Source: Desulfothermus sp964427155 (GTDB lineage Bacteria > Desulfobacterota > Desulfovibrionia > Desulfovibrionales > Desulfothermaceae). Taken from it: a stretch of DNA of 64,000 nt. The position numbers and the translations under genes were made by a program. The stretch's first letter is position 1. Each line of letters opens with the position of its first letter. The stretch lies in the NCBI GenBank assembly GCA_964427155.1, contig CAYRSC010000024.1, positions 1 through 64,000 of the forward strand. The letters run 5' to 3'. This document shows positions 53,292-61,150 of this stretch, piece by piece. The notes beneath the pieces are model-generated. The model saw only the letters and a program-made list of their open reading frames with translations. It had not been told where the DNA came from and did no database searches.

Positions 53292-56200
53292 ATGTATAAA
53301 AAAAATCCACATATTTCCATTGCCAACATAAAAATAACCAAGAGGGTCCTCGGGATAGGAGAAGAAGAGATACTCTCCTGGCCCCAATATACCAGAGAGA
53401 CAGTGGAGGCCCTTTGTAGTGAAATGTTTCTTATAAGATATAATCCTTTTATTCCCCCAGAGGTGGTGCGAAAGAGTGTCTTTAAACAACTGGAGGATGA
53501 AAAGGGGGTGGTGGATGAAGAAATATACAATAGGGTACATGAGGGTCTAAGTAGATTCTGGGATGAATTCATAGGGGAGCAGGAATTTAAGAAAAGGGTT
53601 ATCTCTCGTCTAAAAAAGATCATCTCTCCTGAGCACATATACACGGCTCCCAACAACCTGGTGGAGTGTTCCACAGATGCCACAGATCTAAGGGTGGAAC
53701 TTCCCATGTTTATTGTGGCCCCTGCCTCCACATATGAGGTACAGAAGGTGGTGGAGATGGCAAATGAGATGAGATTTCACATTGTACCTCGGGGAGGGGG
53801 ATCTGGACTTACAGGAGGGGCGGTTCCTGCCCGTCCCAGAACAGTGGTCCTTAGTCTCAGCCGCCTAAAAGACATAAAAAAGATAGATAAAATAAAAGGC
53901 ATTATGTGTCTGGAGGCAGGAGTTATCACATTAAACGCCATAAAGGCCGCATCCAGGGAGGGACTTTTATTTACGGTGGACCCTGCCTCAAAGGCATCCT
54001 CTTCTATAGGGGGAAATATCTCTGAAAATGCAGGGGGCCCTTTTGCCTTTGAATATGGCACCACTCTGGATAATATACTTAGCTATAAGATGGTCCTCCC
54101 CTCAGGACATCTTGTTGAAGTGAGACGAAAGGACCATCCAAGACACAAGATCCTCCCGGAAGAAGAAGTGGTATTTGAGGTATATGGAGAAGATAACACC
54201 CTTTTAAATACCATAAGGCTCAAAGGAAATGAAATAAGGGGAGCTGGGCTGGGAAAGGATGTCACCAATAAATATTTGGGGGGCCTCCCCGGGGTTCAGA
54301 AAGAGGGTGTGGATGGCATTATCACTGAAGCATGCTTTGTTGTATATGAAAAACTTCCCTATTCTTCCACCCTGTGTCTGGAATTCTATGGAAATACCAT
54401 GGAAAATGCCATGCATGTGATAAAAGAACTGGTGGAGCTTCGCGATCGCATCAGAAAAAATGGAGATCGAGTGAAGATGTCTGCCCTTGAAGAGTTCGGG
54501 GCAAAATATGTACAGGCCATTGAATACCAGAAAAAGTCCTCACGATTTGAGGGAGACCCTATATCGGTCCTGCTTATTCAACTGGATTCCAAGGAGGAAT
54601 CCTCCCTGGAAGAGGTGGCAAGAGAGATTGAGTCCATGGCCAAGGGATATCCAAATGTGGATGTGTTTATCGCCTCCAGTGAAAAGGAGGCAGAGATCTT
54701 CTGGGAGGATAGACATAAGCTCAGTGCAATTGCCAGAAGAACCAGTGGTTTTAAGATAAATGAAGACGTGGTGATACCCCTAGGAGTAATCCCTGAATTC
54801 TCCAAGTTTATAGAGGAGTTAAATCTCTATTACCTTGCTCTGGCCTACAGGCGTGGCCTGGAGGAGGTAATAAAACTGGATGGGATAGACCCAGGGGATG
54901 AGTTTGTTGAGATGGAAATAAACTTCTCCTCTTCTATCCTCAAGGGGAAAATAGGGCCTGAAGAACTACCTGAACAGGAATTTCTCCTTCAGATTCACTT
55001 TTTCTTCAGGGACCTCAAGGGAAGATATCCCCACCTCAGAAAAGAGATAGAAGATATTGAACAACAAATGCTTAATACCCGGATCACCATTGCCAACCAT
55101 ATGCACGCAGGGGATGGCAACTGTCATGTAAATATCCCTGTAAATTCCAATGATGCAGAGATGTTAAAATTGGCCGAGGAAGCGGCATCCAGGGTATTTG
55201 AGAAGGTACTTCAGCTTGGAGGGGCCATCTCTGGAGAACACGGCATAGGGATAACGAAGATCTCTTTTCTGGATAAAAAACGTATAGAAGAACTCCAGCG
55301 ATATAAGAAGGTGGTAGATCCAAACAACATCTTTAATCCAGATAAATTAACCCGAAGGTCCCTGGAGTTTGTGCCCTATACCTTTTCATTCAACAAACTT
55401 ATCCAGGACCTCTCCAGGACATCCATTCCGCACAAGGAAAAACTCATATCTATCCTCAAAAATATCCAGATCTGTTCCAGATGCGGAAAATGTAAGCAGG
55501 TATGCCCCATGTATTACCCTGAGGAAGGGTATTTATATCATCCCAGAAATAAAATAATCTCAATAGGGGCCTTGCTGGAGGCATACTATTATCTGAGGAT
55601 TGTGGAAAACAAACCAAACAGGAAACTCCTCAAGTCTCTAAAAGACCTGGCAGATAGATGTACCTCCTGCGGCAAATGCATGGAGATGTGTCCAGTAAAG
55701 ATAAATACCGGGGAACAGATCCTGGAACTCAGGGGATTTATGGAAGAGAGAACTGGACTAGGGAGCCACCCCATAAAATCTGCCGCCCTTCACTTTCTAT
55801 CCACCCATCCCCGTACCATACCCCTGGCGGCATCCCTGGCGGCTATAGGACAGGGCCTTAACAATCGTATAGTAAATTTCCTTCCAGAAGAGATAAAGGA
55901 AAGGTCAAAACATCCCCTGCTCATTGGCAAGGGACCTGAATTAAGTATAAGGTCTGTCTATTCCACCCTACGGACCAAAAAAAATAACTATATCTCTCCT
56001 GCAATCAGAAAAATTAAGGAGGACGTCTTCTACTTTCCTGGATGTGGGGCCGGCCTTTTCTTTCCCTCTATTGCAGAGGCGGCCATTTACCTGTTGTTAA
56101 AGCTAGGGGTAGGAGTAATCTTGCCCAGACGTCACATGTGTTGTGGATATCCCCTACTTGCCTCTGGTCTGGAAAAGGACTTTGAAAAAAATAGGGCCCG

Positions 56201-56819
56201 AAATATCAGGGAAATAGAATATCTTACCTCTGTGCACCACAAAGAAGGGAGGGAGATCAAAAAGCTACTTACTTCCTGTGGCACCTGTAGAGAGGCCATA
56301 TCTTCATATGGAATACAGGGGATTGGCCCCCATAAGACCCAGCAGAGGGACGTGGTTCAATATATTATAGAGATGGTGCATGAAAAGGGCATTCCTTTTC
56401 CCCTTGGTGAAAAAATAGAAGGAGAATGGCTCCTCCTCCACATTGCCTGTCATGTGGAGTGGGATGATATATCCCCTTTAAAGGCAGGAGAGGTGTATAA
56501 AAGGTCCCTGGAGGGACTTTTGAAAAAAAAGGTCCATATAAGCGAGGGATGCTGCGGGGAAAGCGGATTAGGGGCCCTTACCACCCCTTCAGTATATCAC
56601 ACATTGAGGGAAAAGAAGAAAAAAGGGCTTAAAGAGGAACTGAGGACCTATCCAATGCATCTCCCTGTGCTGGTGGGATGTCCTTCCTGTAAGGTAGGGA
56701 TAATCAGGATAGTCTCCAGCCTTCAGGAAGAAAGAAAGGTCTTGCATATCCTGGAGTATCTGGCCTATCTTGTAGGGGGAGCCTCCTGGCAGAGAGAACT
56801 ATATTCCCTTATAAAATAA
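53292..56819 (+). CDS. Large FAD-linked oxidoreductase with 4Fe-4S and CCG domains
   Basis: The 1175-residue single chain combines an unusual N-terminal ~110-residue part, a GlcD/D-lactate dehydrogenase-like FAD domain (RGGGSGLTGGAVPA near 165, GGNISENAGGP near 245, NHMHAGDGNCHVN and EHGIG near 605-650), two ferredoxin motifs (CSRCGKCKQVCP near 727 and CTSCGKCMEMCP near 789), and two CCG domains of the HdrD/GlpC type (PGCGAGLFF ... CCGYPL near 916-950; CCGESGLG ... GCPSC near 1090-1135). It probably oxidises a 2-hydroxy acid such as lactate or glycolate and passes electrons through the clusters to a membrane or heterodisulfide-type acceptor. I start at the ATG 11 bases after AAGGAG; a TTG lies 13 codons upstream. 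Fused versions are known as DUF3683-type proteins. Confidence 0.85.
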   Translation: MYKKNPHISIANIKITKRVLGIGEEEILSWPQYTRETVEALCSEMFLIRYNPFIPPEVVRKSVFKQLEDEKGVVDEEIYNRVHEGLSRFWDEFIGEQEFKKRVISRLKKIISPEHIYTAPNNLVECSTDATDLRVELPMFIVAPASTYEVQKVVEMANEMRFHIVPRGGGSGLTGGAVPARPRTVVLSLSRLKDIKKIDKIKGIMCLEAGVITLNAIKAASREGLLFTVDPASKASSSIGGNISENAGGPFAFEYGTTLDNILSYKMVLPSGHLVEVRRKDHPRHKILPEEEVVFEVYGEDNTLLNTIRLKGNEIRGAGLGKDVTNKYLGGLPGVQKEGVDGIITEACFVVYEKLPYSSTLCLEFYGNTMENAMHVIKELVELRDRIRKNGDRVKMSALEEFGAKYVQAIEYQKKSSRFEGDPISVLLIQLDSKEESSLEEVAREIESMAKGYPNVDVFIASSEKEAEIFWEDRHKLSAIARRTSGFKINEDVVIPLGVIPEFSKFIEELNLYYLALAYRRGLEEVIKLDGIDPGDEFVEMEINFSSSILKGKIGPEELPEQEFLLQIHFFFRDLKGRYPHLRKEIEDIEQQMLNTRITIANHMHAGDGNCHVNIPVNSNDAEMLKLAEEAASRVFEKVLQLGGAISGEHGIGITKISFLDKKRIEELQRYKKVVDPNNIFNPDKLTRRSLEFVPYTFSFNKLIQDLSRTSIPHKEKLISILKNIQICSRCGKCKQVCPMYYPEEGYLYHPRNKIISIGALLEAYYYLRIVENKPNRKLLKSLKDLADRCTSCGKCMEMCPVKINTGEQILELRGFMEERTGLGSHPIKSAALHFLSTHPRTIPLAASLAAIGQGLNNRIVNFLPEEIKERSKHPLLIGKGPELSIRSVYSTLRTKKNNYISPAIRKIKEDVFYFPGCGAGLFFPSIAEAAIYLLLKLGVGVILPRRHMCCGYPLLASGLEKDFEKNRARNIREIEYLTSVHHKEGREIKKLLTSCGTCREAISSYGIQGIGPHKTQQRDVVQYIIEMVHEKGIPFPLGEKIEGEWLLLHIACHVEWDDISPLKAGEVYKRSLEGLLKKKVHISEGCCGESGLGALTTPSVYHTLREKKKKGLKEELRTYPMHLPVLVGCPSCKVGIIRIVSSLQEERKVLHILEYLAYLVGGASWQRELYSLIK

Positions 56820-56843
56820 TAAAGGGGCAAAAAAGGAGAGGAT

Positions 56844-57266
56844 GTGAAGATCCTGGGGATAGATTATGGCACCAAACGCATAGGATTGGCCCTGTGTCTC
56901 ACAGAATCTGGCATGGTTCTCCCCCACTCCACCATTGCTGCCCTTCCCCGGGAACATCTCTTTAAAAATCTATGCAAGATTATAGAGAGGGAAGGGGTTG
57001 ATGCCATTGTCCTTGGACTTCCCCTAGATGAGAGCGGGAAAGAGACAGATTCCACTTTGAGGGTAAAGGATTTTCTGAGAGGTCTTAAAGCTCATACCAC
57101 CCTTCCTATATATCTGGTGGAAGAGGCATACACCACTGTAGAGGCCATAGATAAGCTGAGAAAAAGGGGTATGTCCATGAAAAAAATAAAAAAGGTGGTG
57201 GATCAGGTTGCGGCAATGGAGATACTAAACCATTTTTTGAGAATGCACCAGCAGGGGCATGAATAG
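56844..57266 (+). CDS. ruvX: Putative pre-16S rRNA nuclease RuvX (YqgF)
   Basis: The 140-residue RNase H-fold protein starts with GIDYGTKRIGLAL (residues 5-17, the first acidic catalytic position), has IVLGLPLDESGKETDS near residue 55, VYLVEE-like IYLVEEAYTT near 92 and the C-terminal VDQVAAMEIL helix. YqgF/RuvX finishes the 5' end of 16S rRNA in E. coli. The start is GTG with AGGAGAGG upstream. It overlaps mltG by eight bases, a common gene pair in bacteria. Confidence 0.9.
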   Translation: MKILGIDYGTKRIGLALCLTESGMVLPHSTIAALPREHLFKNLCKIIEREGVDAIVLGLPLDESGKETDSTLRVKDFLRGLKAHTTLPIYLVEEAYTTVEAIDKLRKRGMSMKKIKKVVDQVAAMEILNHFLRMHQQGHE

Positions 57267-58290
57267 GGTTAAGTCCGTAGTATTACTCCTTATTTCCCTA
57301 TCTCTACTCTTTCTGGTTATAGGGGGAGTGAGTGCGGGATATCTATTTTACTATCGTATCCACCAACCTCTTCAGCTTCCCGGGAGACACCTCTTCCTCA
57401 CCATAAAAAAAGGAGATAGTTTTCGGGAAGTGGAGCAAAAACTCATAGAAATGGGGGTCCTCAAAAAGGGCTGGACATTCTTTCTCCTGGGAAAGATTAT
57501 GGGATATAGCAGACACATCCAGGCAGGGGAGTTCCTTATAAACACCAGATGGTCCATGCTCCAGTTACTCACCTATCTGGTGAAAGGTCCTCCTTATCTA
57601 CATGAGGTATTGATTCCCGAAGGTCTCACCTGGTGGCAGGTGGGAGAGATCCTCAACAGAGAGGGGATTGTACCATTTACTGATTTTAAAAAGATAGTCT
57701 TTGATAAGGAATTCCTCCTCCACAACCATATCCCAGGAGCCAGTGTAGAAGGATACCTCTTTCCAGATACATATAAATTCCAGGCAGGCAAGGGTATAAA
57801 ATACGCCAGGGAGGTGGCAGAAACCATGGTGGACGAATTCTGGAGAGTTGCAAGGACACGGCTATGGCCCCAGGGACTCCCCTCTTACAAGAAGGTCTTT
57901 GAGATAGTGATCCTGGCATCTATGGTGGAAAAGGAGGCCATGAAGGACTTTGAAAGACCTATTATAGCAGGGGTGTTTATAAACCGACTTAAAAAACATA
58001 TGAGGCTTCAATGCGATCCCACTGTGATATATGGTTTAGGAATAAATTTCTCCGGCAGGCTTAGAAAAAAAGATTTACAAGATAAAAGCAATCCATATAA
58101 TACTTATGTATACTTTGGACTACCCCCTGGACCCATTTGTTCCCCAGGAGTGGCATCCCTGGAGGCGGCCATTCACCCTATGAAACATTCTTATCTCTAT
58201 TTCGTTGCCAGGGGAAACGGTACCCATAAATTTAGCAAAACTCTTAAAGAACATAATAGAGCTGTGTATAAATATCTTATAAAAAAATAG
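57259..58290 (+). CDS. mltG: Endolytic murein transglycosylase MltG
   Basis: MltG cuts nascent peptidoglycan and limits glycan strand length. The 343-residue protein has one N-terminal membrane helix (residues 7-28), a LysM-like segment (DSFREVEQKLIEMGVL near 50) and the YceG catalytic domain with SVEGYLFPDTYKF near 165, the catalytic Glu in MVEKEA near 220, LQCDPTVIYGLG and the NPYNTYVYFGLPPGPICSPG block near 280. All invariant parts are present. It is translated in overlap with ruvX and followed by an AT-rich gap. Confidence 0.94.
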   Translation: MNRVKSVVLLLISLSLLFLVIGGVSAGYLFYYRIHQPLQLPGRHLFLTIKKGDSFREVEQKLIEMGVLKKGWTFFLLGKIMGYSRHIQAGEFLINTRWSMLQLLTYLVKGPPYLHEVLIPEGLTWWQVGEILNREGIVPFTDFKKIVFDKEFLLHNHIPGASVEGYLFPDTYKFQAGKGIKYAREVAETMVDEFWRVARTRLWPQGLPSYKKVFEIVILASMVEKEAMKDFERPIIAGVFINRLKKHMRLQCDPTVIYGLGINFSGRLRKKDLQDKSNPYNTYVYFGLPPGPICSPGVASLEAAIHPMKHSYLYFVARGNGTHKFSKTLKEHNRAVYKYLIKK

Positions 58291-58390
58291 TTAACTATAA
58301 AAAATTTTAAAAAACTAGTTGACATTATATATGGTTGATACTATTAACTATATTAACTACAACCAACATAAAAAGAAAAGGAGAGGTGCC

Positions 58391-58633
58391 ATGGAAGTAA
58401 AAAGAGAAGACATAGCCAAGACCCTGGATGCCAGAGGGTTGAGTTGTCCCATGCCCCTTCTCAAGACCAAAAAGGCACTTGAGACCCTTGAGAAGGGAGA
58501 GGTCCTGGAGGTATTAACCACTGACCCTGGCTCCAAAAACGACATCCCCTCCTTTTGCAAGAAAAAGGGATATGACCTGCTCAGTATAGAGGACGATCCA
58601 GGGGGATTTATCAGGTATCTTATAAGGGCATAA
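58391..58633 (+). CDS. tusA: TusA-family sulfurtransferase
   Basis: TusA-like proteins carry sulfur as a persulfide on a conserved Cys. The 80-residue product has the motif LDARGLSCPMPLLKTKKAL with Cys19 in the Cys-Pro-x-Pro signature, LEVLTTDPGS and the C-terminal strand/helix typical of the family. The open frame begins 24 codons earlier, but GGAGAGG lies right before the inner ATG. The cluster with DsrE-type genes just downstream resembles sulfur-transfer operons of sulfur-oxidising and disproportionating bacteria. Confidence 0.92.
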   Translation: MEVKREDIAKTLDARGLSCPMPLLKTKKALETLEKGEVLEVLTTDPGSKNDIPSFCKKKGYDLLSIEDDPGGFIRYLIRA

Positions 58634-58660
58634 TACAACCTAAAAAAGGAGATTTTGGGG

Positions 58661-58945
58661 ATGAAAAAACTTGCGGTTATAGTAAGAGATAGGGAACAAC
58701 AGTATGAGGCCCTTCGCTCAAGTCTAGGGGCACTCTTGGAGATACCTTCTGTGCAGATGTTTGTACTTGACCACGAGATAGAGATGCATGAGGCCTATCA
58801 GGAAAACATGGAATTTCTAGATGAGATGGAGGGAGAGAGGTATTCTAATAATAAGGCAAATGTGGAGAAATATGGCTTTAAGTATGCGTCCCTAGAAGAG
58901 ATAGGAGAGATGCTAAAAGAGGCAGATATTATAATTCCATTTTAG
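58661..58945 (+). CDS. Small DsrE-cluster protein, unknown
   Basis: The 94-residue product starts KKLAVIVRDREQQYEALRSSL and has an alternating strand/helix order like DsrE-fold proteins (LDHEIEMHEAYQ, EKYGFKYASLEEIGEML), ending ADIIIPF. It has no cysteine, so it cannot itself carry persulfide sulfur; it may be a structural subunit like TusC/DsrF or a regulator of the cluster. It sits between tusA and a 56-codon gene. AAAAGGAG precedes the start at a slightly long spacing of 9-10 bases. Confidence 0.7.
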   Translation: MKKLAVIVRDREQQYEALRSSLGALLEIPSVQMFVLDHEIEMHEAYQENMEFLDEMEGERYSNNKANVEKYGFKYASLEEIGEMLKEADIIIPF

Positions 58946-58973
58946 CTCATCCTAAACAAGGAGGGATAATAAC

Positions 58974-59144
58974 ATGAAAACATTGCACGTACTTAGATCT
59001 GCGCCCGATGAAACCACCAACACCCTTATAAAGGTGCTATCTGGAGAAGGAGCCAAGACATATAAACTATATGAAGGAGAGGTGGATTGGGAAGACTTTA
59101 TTGATCAGGTCTTTTCTCATGAGAAGGTGATATGTTGGTGGTAA
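58974..59144 (+). CDS. 56-residue DsrH/TusB-like small protein
   Basis: This short gene encodes a 56-residue protein (start MKTLHVLRSAPDE, end HEKVICWW) between two DsrE-fold genes. A strong ribosome site (AAGGAGGG, eight bases before the ATG) and the tight 28-base spacing on each side argue that it is translated. Its beginning and end (TLHVL..., then VIC-W-W at the C-terminus) recall TusB/DsrH, which are small and carry a Cys near the end, here Cys54. It is about 40 residues shorter than TusB, so the match is tentative. Short genes of this kind are easily missed by automatic gene calling. Confidence 0.65.
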   Translation: MKTLHVLRSAPDETTNTLIKVLSGEGAKTYKLYEGEVDWEDFIDQVFSHEKVICWW

Positions 59145-59171
59145 CATATTAATAAAAGGGGAGTGAGAAAG

Positions 59172-59480
59172 ATGGCAAAGAAATTGGGAATAATGGTATG
59201 TACACCCCGATATTTAGATTACATAATAAACACTGCACATGCGGCCCATAAAAAAGGTATAGAGGTGGATATATTCTTTACAGGAAGAGGGGTGCTACTC
59301 ACCCAGGAGCCTAAATTCAAGAAACTAGTGGACGTGGCCCGTCTTTTTGTGTGCGATGTAAGTTTCAGGGCAAATGGGCTAGAGGGAAAAGATGTTCCTG
59401 GGGTGGGATTCAAGCAGTTTGTGACCCAGGCCAAAAATGCCGAAATGATAGAGGAGTGTGATAGATATCTGGTCTTTTAA
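59172..59480 (+). CDS. DsrE-family sulfur-transfer protein
   Basis: The 102-residue DsrE/TusD-like protein has the fold's order of strands (GIMVCTPRYLDYIINTAHAA, EVDIFFTGRGVLL) and a Cys61 in LFVCDVSFRANGL, the position of the sulfur-carrying residue in this family; a second Cys is at residue 10. It is the last of the four-gene sulfur-relay set tusA / small DsrE-like / 56-residue protein / DsrE. An inner ATG is chosen because AAGGGGAG is directly upstream and the outer GTG gives only three extra codons. A hairpin follows the stop codon. Confidence 0.82.
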   Translation: MAKKLGIMVCTPRYLDYIINTAHAAHKKGIEVDIFFTGRGVLLTQEPKFKKLVDVARLFVCDVSFRANGLEGKDVPGVGFKQFVTQAKNAEMIEECDRYLVF

Positions 59481-59502
59481 GGGAGCCCTCCAGGGGGCTC
59501 CC
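59481..59502. terminator. Hairpin between convergent genes
   Basis: GGGAGCC (59481-59487) pairs with GGCTCCC (59496-59502) directly after the DsrE-gene stop codon and before the convergent DUF169 gene. No clear T-tract follows on either strand, so termination is likely but unproven. Confidence 0.5.
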
Positions 59503-59512
59503 TGAATCTTCT

Positions 59513-60286
59513 CTATTCCACGGCCTCGAATCTGAAGAGGGGGCATCCTTTACACACATCCAGGCCAGGCCATGGCTGATACCCTTTACCCAGAACAGAG
59601 GGACCACCCTTTTCACATCTCATCTTCTGTCTCTCTATAAGTGGGAAGATGTGATCTCCTGGGATAAAGACATTTACATAGGCCATCTCGGTCTTTCCTG
59701 AGGTCTTGGAACCAGCGCACATGGTGGTTAAATTGGCCGTCTGATTGTTATGGGCATAAACACTTCCAGCACATACTGCAGAGTTTGGTGTATGGAAGAA
59801 TGTCAAATTTGGCCTATTCATGGCCCCCATGTAATCGTTCATAATGTGATATGCCTGATAAGGGGTACAGATGGCAAACATGAGATCAGGCTTATACTCG
59901 GTCTTATCAAAGAAATCTAAGGGGGCCATATAGATACCTTTACATCCCTTTTTGAGTTTTGGCTTCTGTTTTGCCGCCTCTAGAGAGAGGTTTTCATCCA
60001 CAAGATATTTCATATGCCTTTTGGCATCTCCCTTTTCCTCCAGGTCCCGAAATCCAAAGACCAGGTCAGCATTGTCACATAGGAGCTTCTCTGGAGGCAT
60101 AAAAAGGGCCATTCTGGACTGTCTTGCTGCTGCCAGAAACTGACAATAACATATCTTTACCTTTGCCTTATGGGTTACAGGTAATTTGGGAATCTCATTC
60201 TCGTCATAAACAAACCTCACTCCCACTGGATCAAAGTCAAGTCTAAGATTCCAGATCAACTGCTCTCTTACGTCCTTATAGTTCAT
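59513..60286 (-). CDS. DUF169 family protein
   Basis: The 257-residue product is a DUF169 protein, with FDPVGVRFVYDENEIPKL near residue 18, ICYCQFLAAARQSRMALFMP near 47 and CTPYQAYHIMND near 150. The family is common in anaerobic bacteria and archaea and has no settled function. About ten cysteines, including the C-terminal Cys-x2-Cys (LDVCKGCPLFRF), suggest metal or Fe-S binding. GGGAGGAAGG stands right before the chosen ATG; the longer frame upstream lacks a ribosome site. It is convergent to the TusA/DsrE genes and downstream of two membrane protein genes. Confidence 0.85.
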   Translation of the reverse strand: MNYKDVREQLIWNLRLDFDPVGVRFVYDENEIPKLPVTHKAKVKICYCQFLAAARQSRMALFMPPEKLLCDNADLVFGFRDLEEKGDAKRHMKYLVDENLSLEAAKQKPKLKKGCKGIYMAPLDFFDKTEYKPDLMFAICTPYQAYHIMNDYMGAMNRPNLTFFHTPNSAVCAGSVYAHNNQTANLTTMCAGSKTSGKTEMAYVNVFIPGDHIFPLIERQKMRCEKGGPSVLGKGYQPWPGLDVCKGCPLFRFEAVE

Positions 60287-60381
60287 GCCTTCCTCCCTGT
60301 TTTTAAAAGGTGAAAAATAGATTACCAGTTGCATAAAATACGGAGGGAAGTCCCTCCTCCACTGCCTTGCGGAGTCAAAGT

Positions 60382-61062
60382 TCAATGTGGACTTATACTG
60401 CCCTCCACATTCCCCTCCTCCGCCTTTTTCTTCTCCTCTTCCAGGGCCTTTTGTCTCTGCCTTTCAATAGATTTTTCCAGAAGGTCGCCAAAACTCTTCA
60501 TCTTTGCCTGTTCCTTCTCATAGACAGAGAGCATGGCATCTATGGTCCTGAAATAGGGAAGATGGGGTCTTAAAAAGCCAAAGATATATCTGGCCAATAT
60601 ATATACCAACACAAAAAGGGCCGCGAATCCCAGCTTATCACCCAGAGATGGAATGTAAAAGGGAAGAGGAAGCTCCACAGAGCCAAAGCGATACTGCATC
60701 CAGGCCAGGGCAAAGGGGGCAGGCCATAGGGAAGAGGCCGCATAGGCAAGAGAAAGAAAAAAGACCTTTCCAAACACCTCATTGGCCTGATTGTTACACG
60801 CCTTATAGGTCTCTTTATCCCCTGCCTCAATAGCCTCCACAGAGAGATCGTTCCACTTTATGAGCTCATTATTTAACCTATCCACATACTTTCTATTGGC
60901 GAGAAAGGCCACAGATACAGTAAACTCTCCAATTATAACAGTGAGAAAAGCCAGAAGGAATGTACCCAGAAAGAATCCAATGATTGGATTGGGCACTAGC
61001 CGATAGAGAATAATGAGCCATCTATCACAGAAGTGATAAAATTGGTATTCCCAGCCGTTCAT
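60382..61062 (-). CDS. Three-segment membrane protein with coiled coil, unknown
   Basis: I do not recognise this 226-residue protein. It has one long hydrophobic segment at residues 27-55 (IIGFFLGTFLLAFLTVIIGEF), a charged helical stretch (56-95) and two more hydrophobic segments (about 98-120 and 140-168), ending in a basic/acidic coiled coil (EKSIERQRQKALEEEKKKAE). One helix, a coiled coil and then two helices is the arrangement of Oxa1-superfamily members such as archaeal DUF106/EMC3-like proteins, but I see no decisive motif. It is 88 bases downstream of the TauE-type exporter gene with a hairpin between, and may be a partner of that exporter. Confidence 0.65.
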   Translation of the reverse strand: MNGWEYQFYHFCDRWLIILYRLVPNPIIGFFLGTFLLAFLTVIIGEFTVSVAFLANRKYVDRLNNELIKWNDLSVEAIEAGDKETYKACNNQANEVFGKVFFLSLAYAASSLWPAPFALAWMQYRFGSVELPLPFYIPSLGDKLGFAALFVLVYILARYIFGFLRPHLPYFRTIDAMLSVYEKEQAKMKSFGDLLEKSIERQRQKALEEEKKKAEEGNVEGSISPH

Positions 61063-61100
61063 CCCTTTAAAAATCCCCTAATTCTTAACGGTTAAGTAAA

Positions 61101-61134
61101 GGTGGTGGGGAAGTACCTCACTTTCCCCACCACC
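61101..61134 (-). terminator. Strong hairpin after the TauE-type gene
   Basis: GGTGGTGGGGAA (61101-61112) pairs over 12 bases with TTCCCCACCACC (61123-61134). Read on the minus strand it follows the exporter gene and leads into TTTACTTAAC, a weak T-tract. It may terminate or attenuate transcription between the exporter and the downstream membrane protein gene. A 13-base palindrome, CTTAACGGTTAAG (61084-61096), sits just beyond it. Confidence 0.6.
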
Positions 61135-61150
61135 ATATCTTCAGTCGGGA

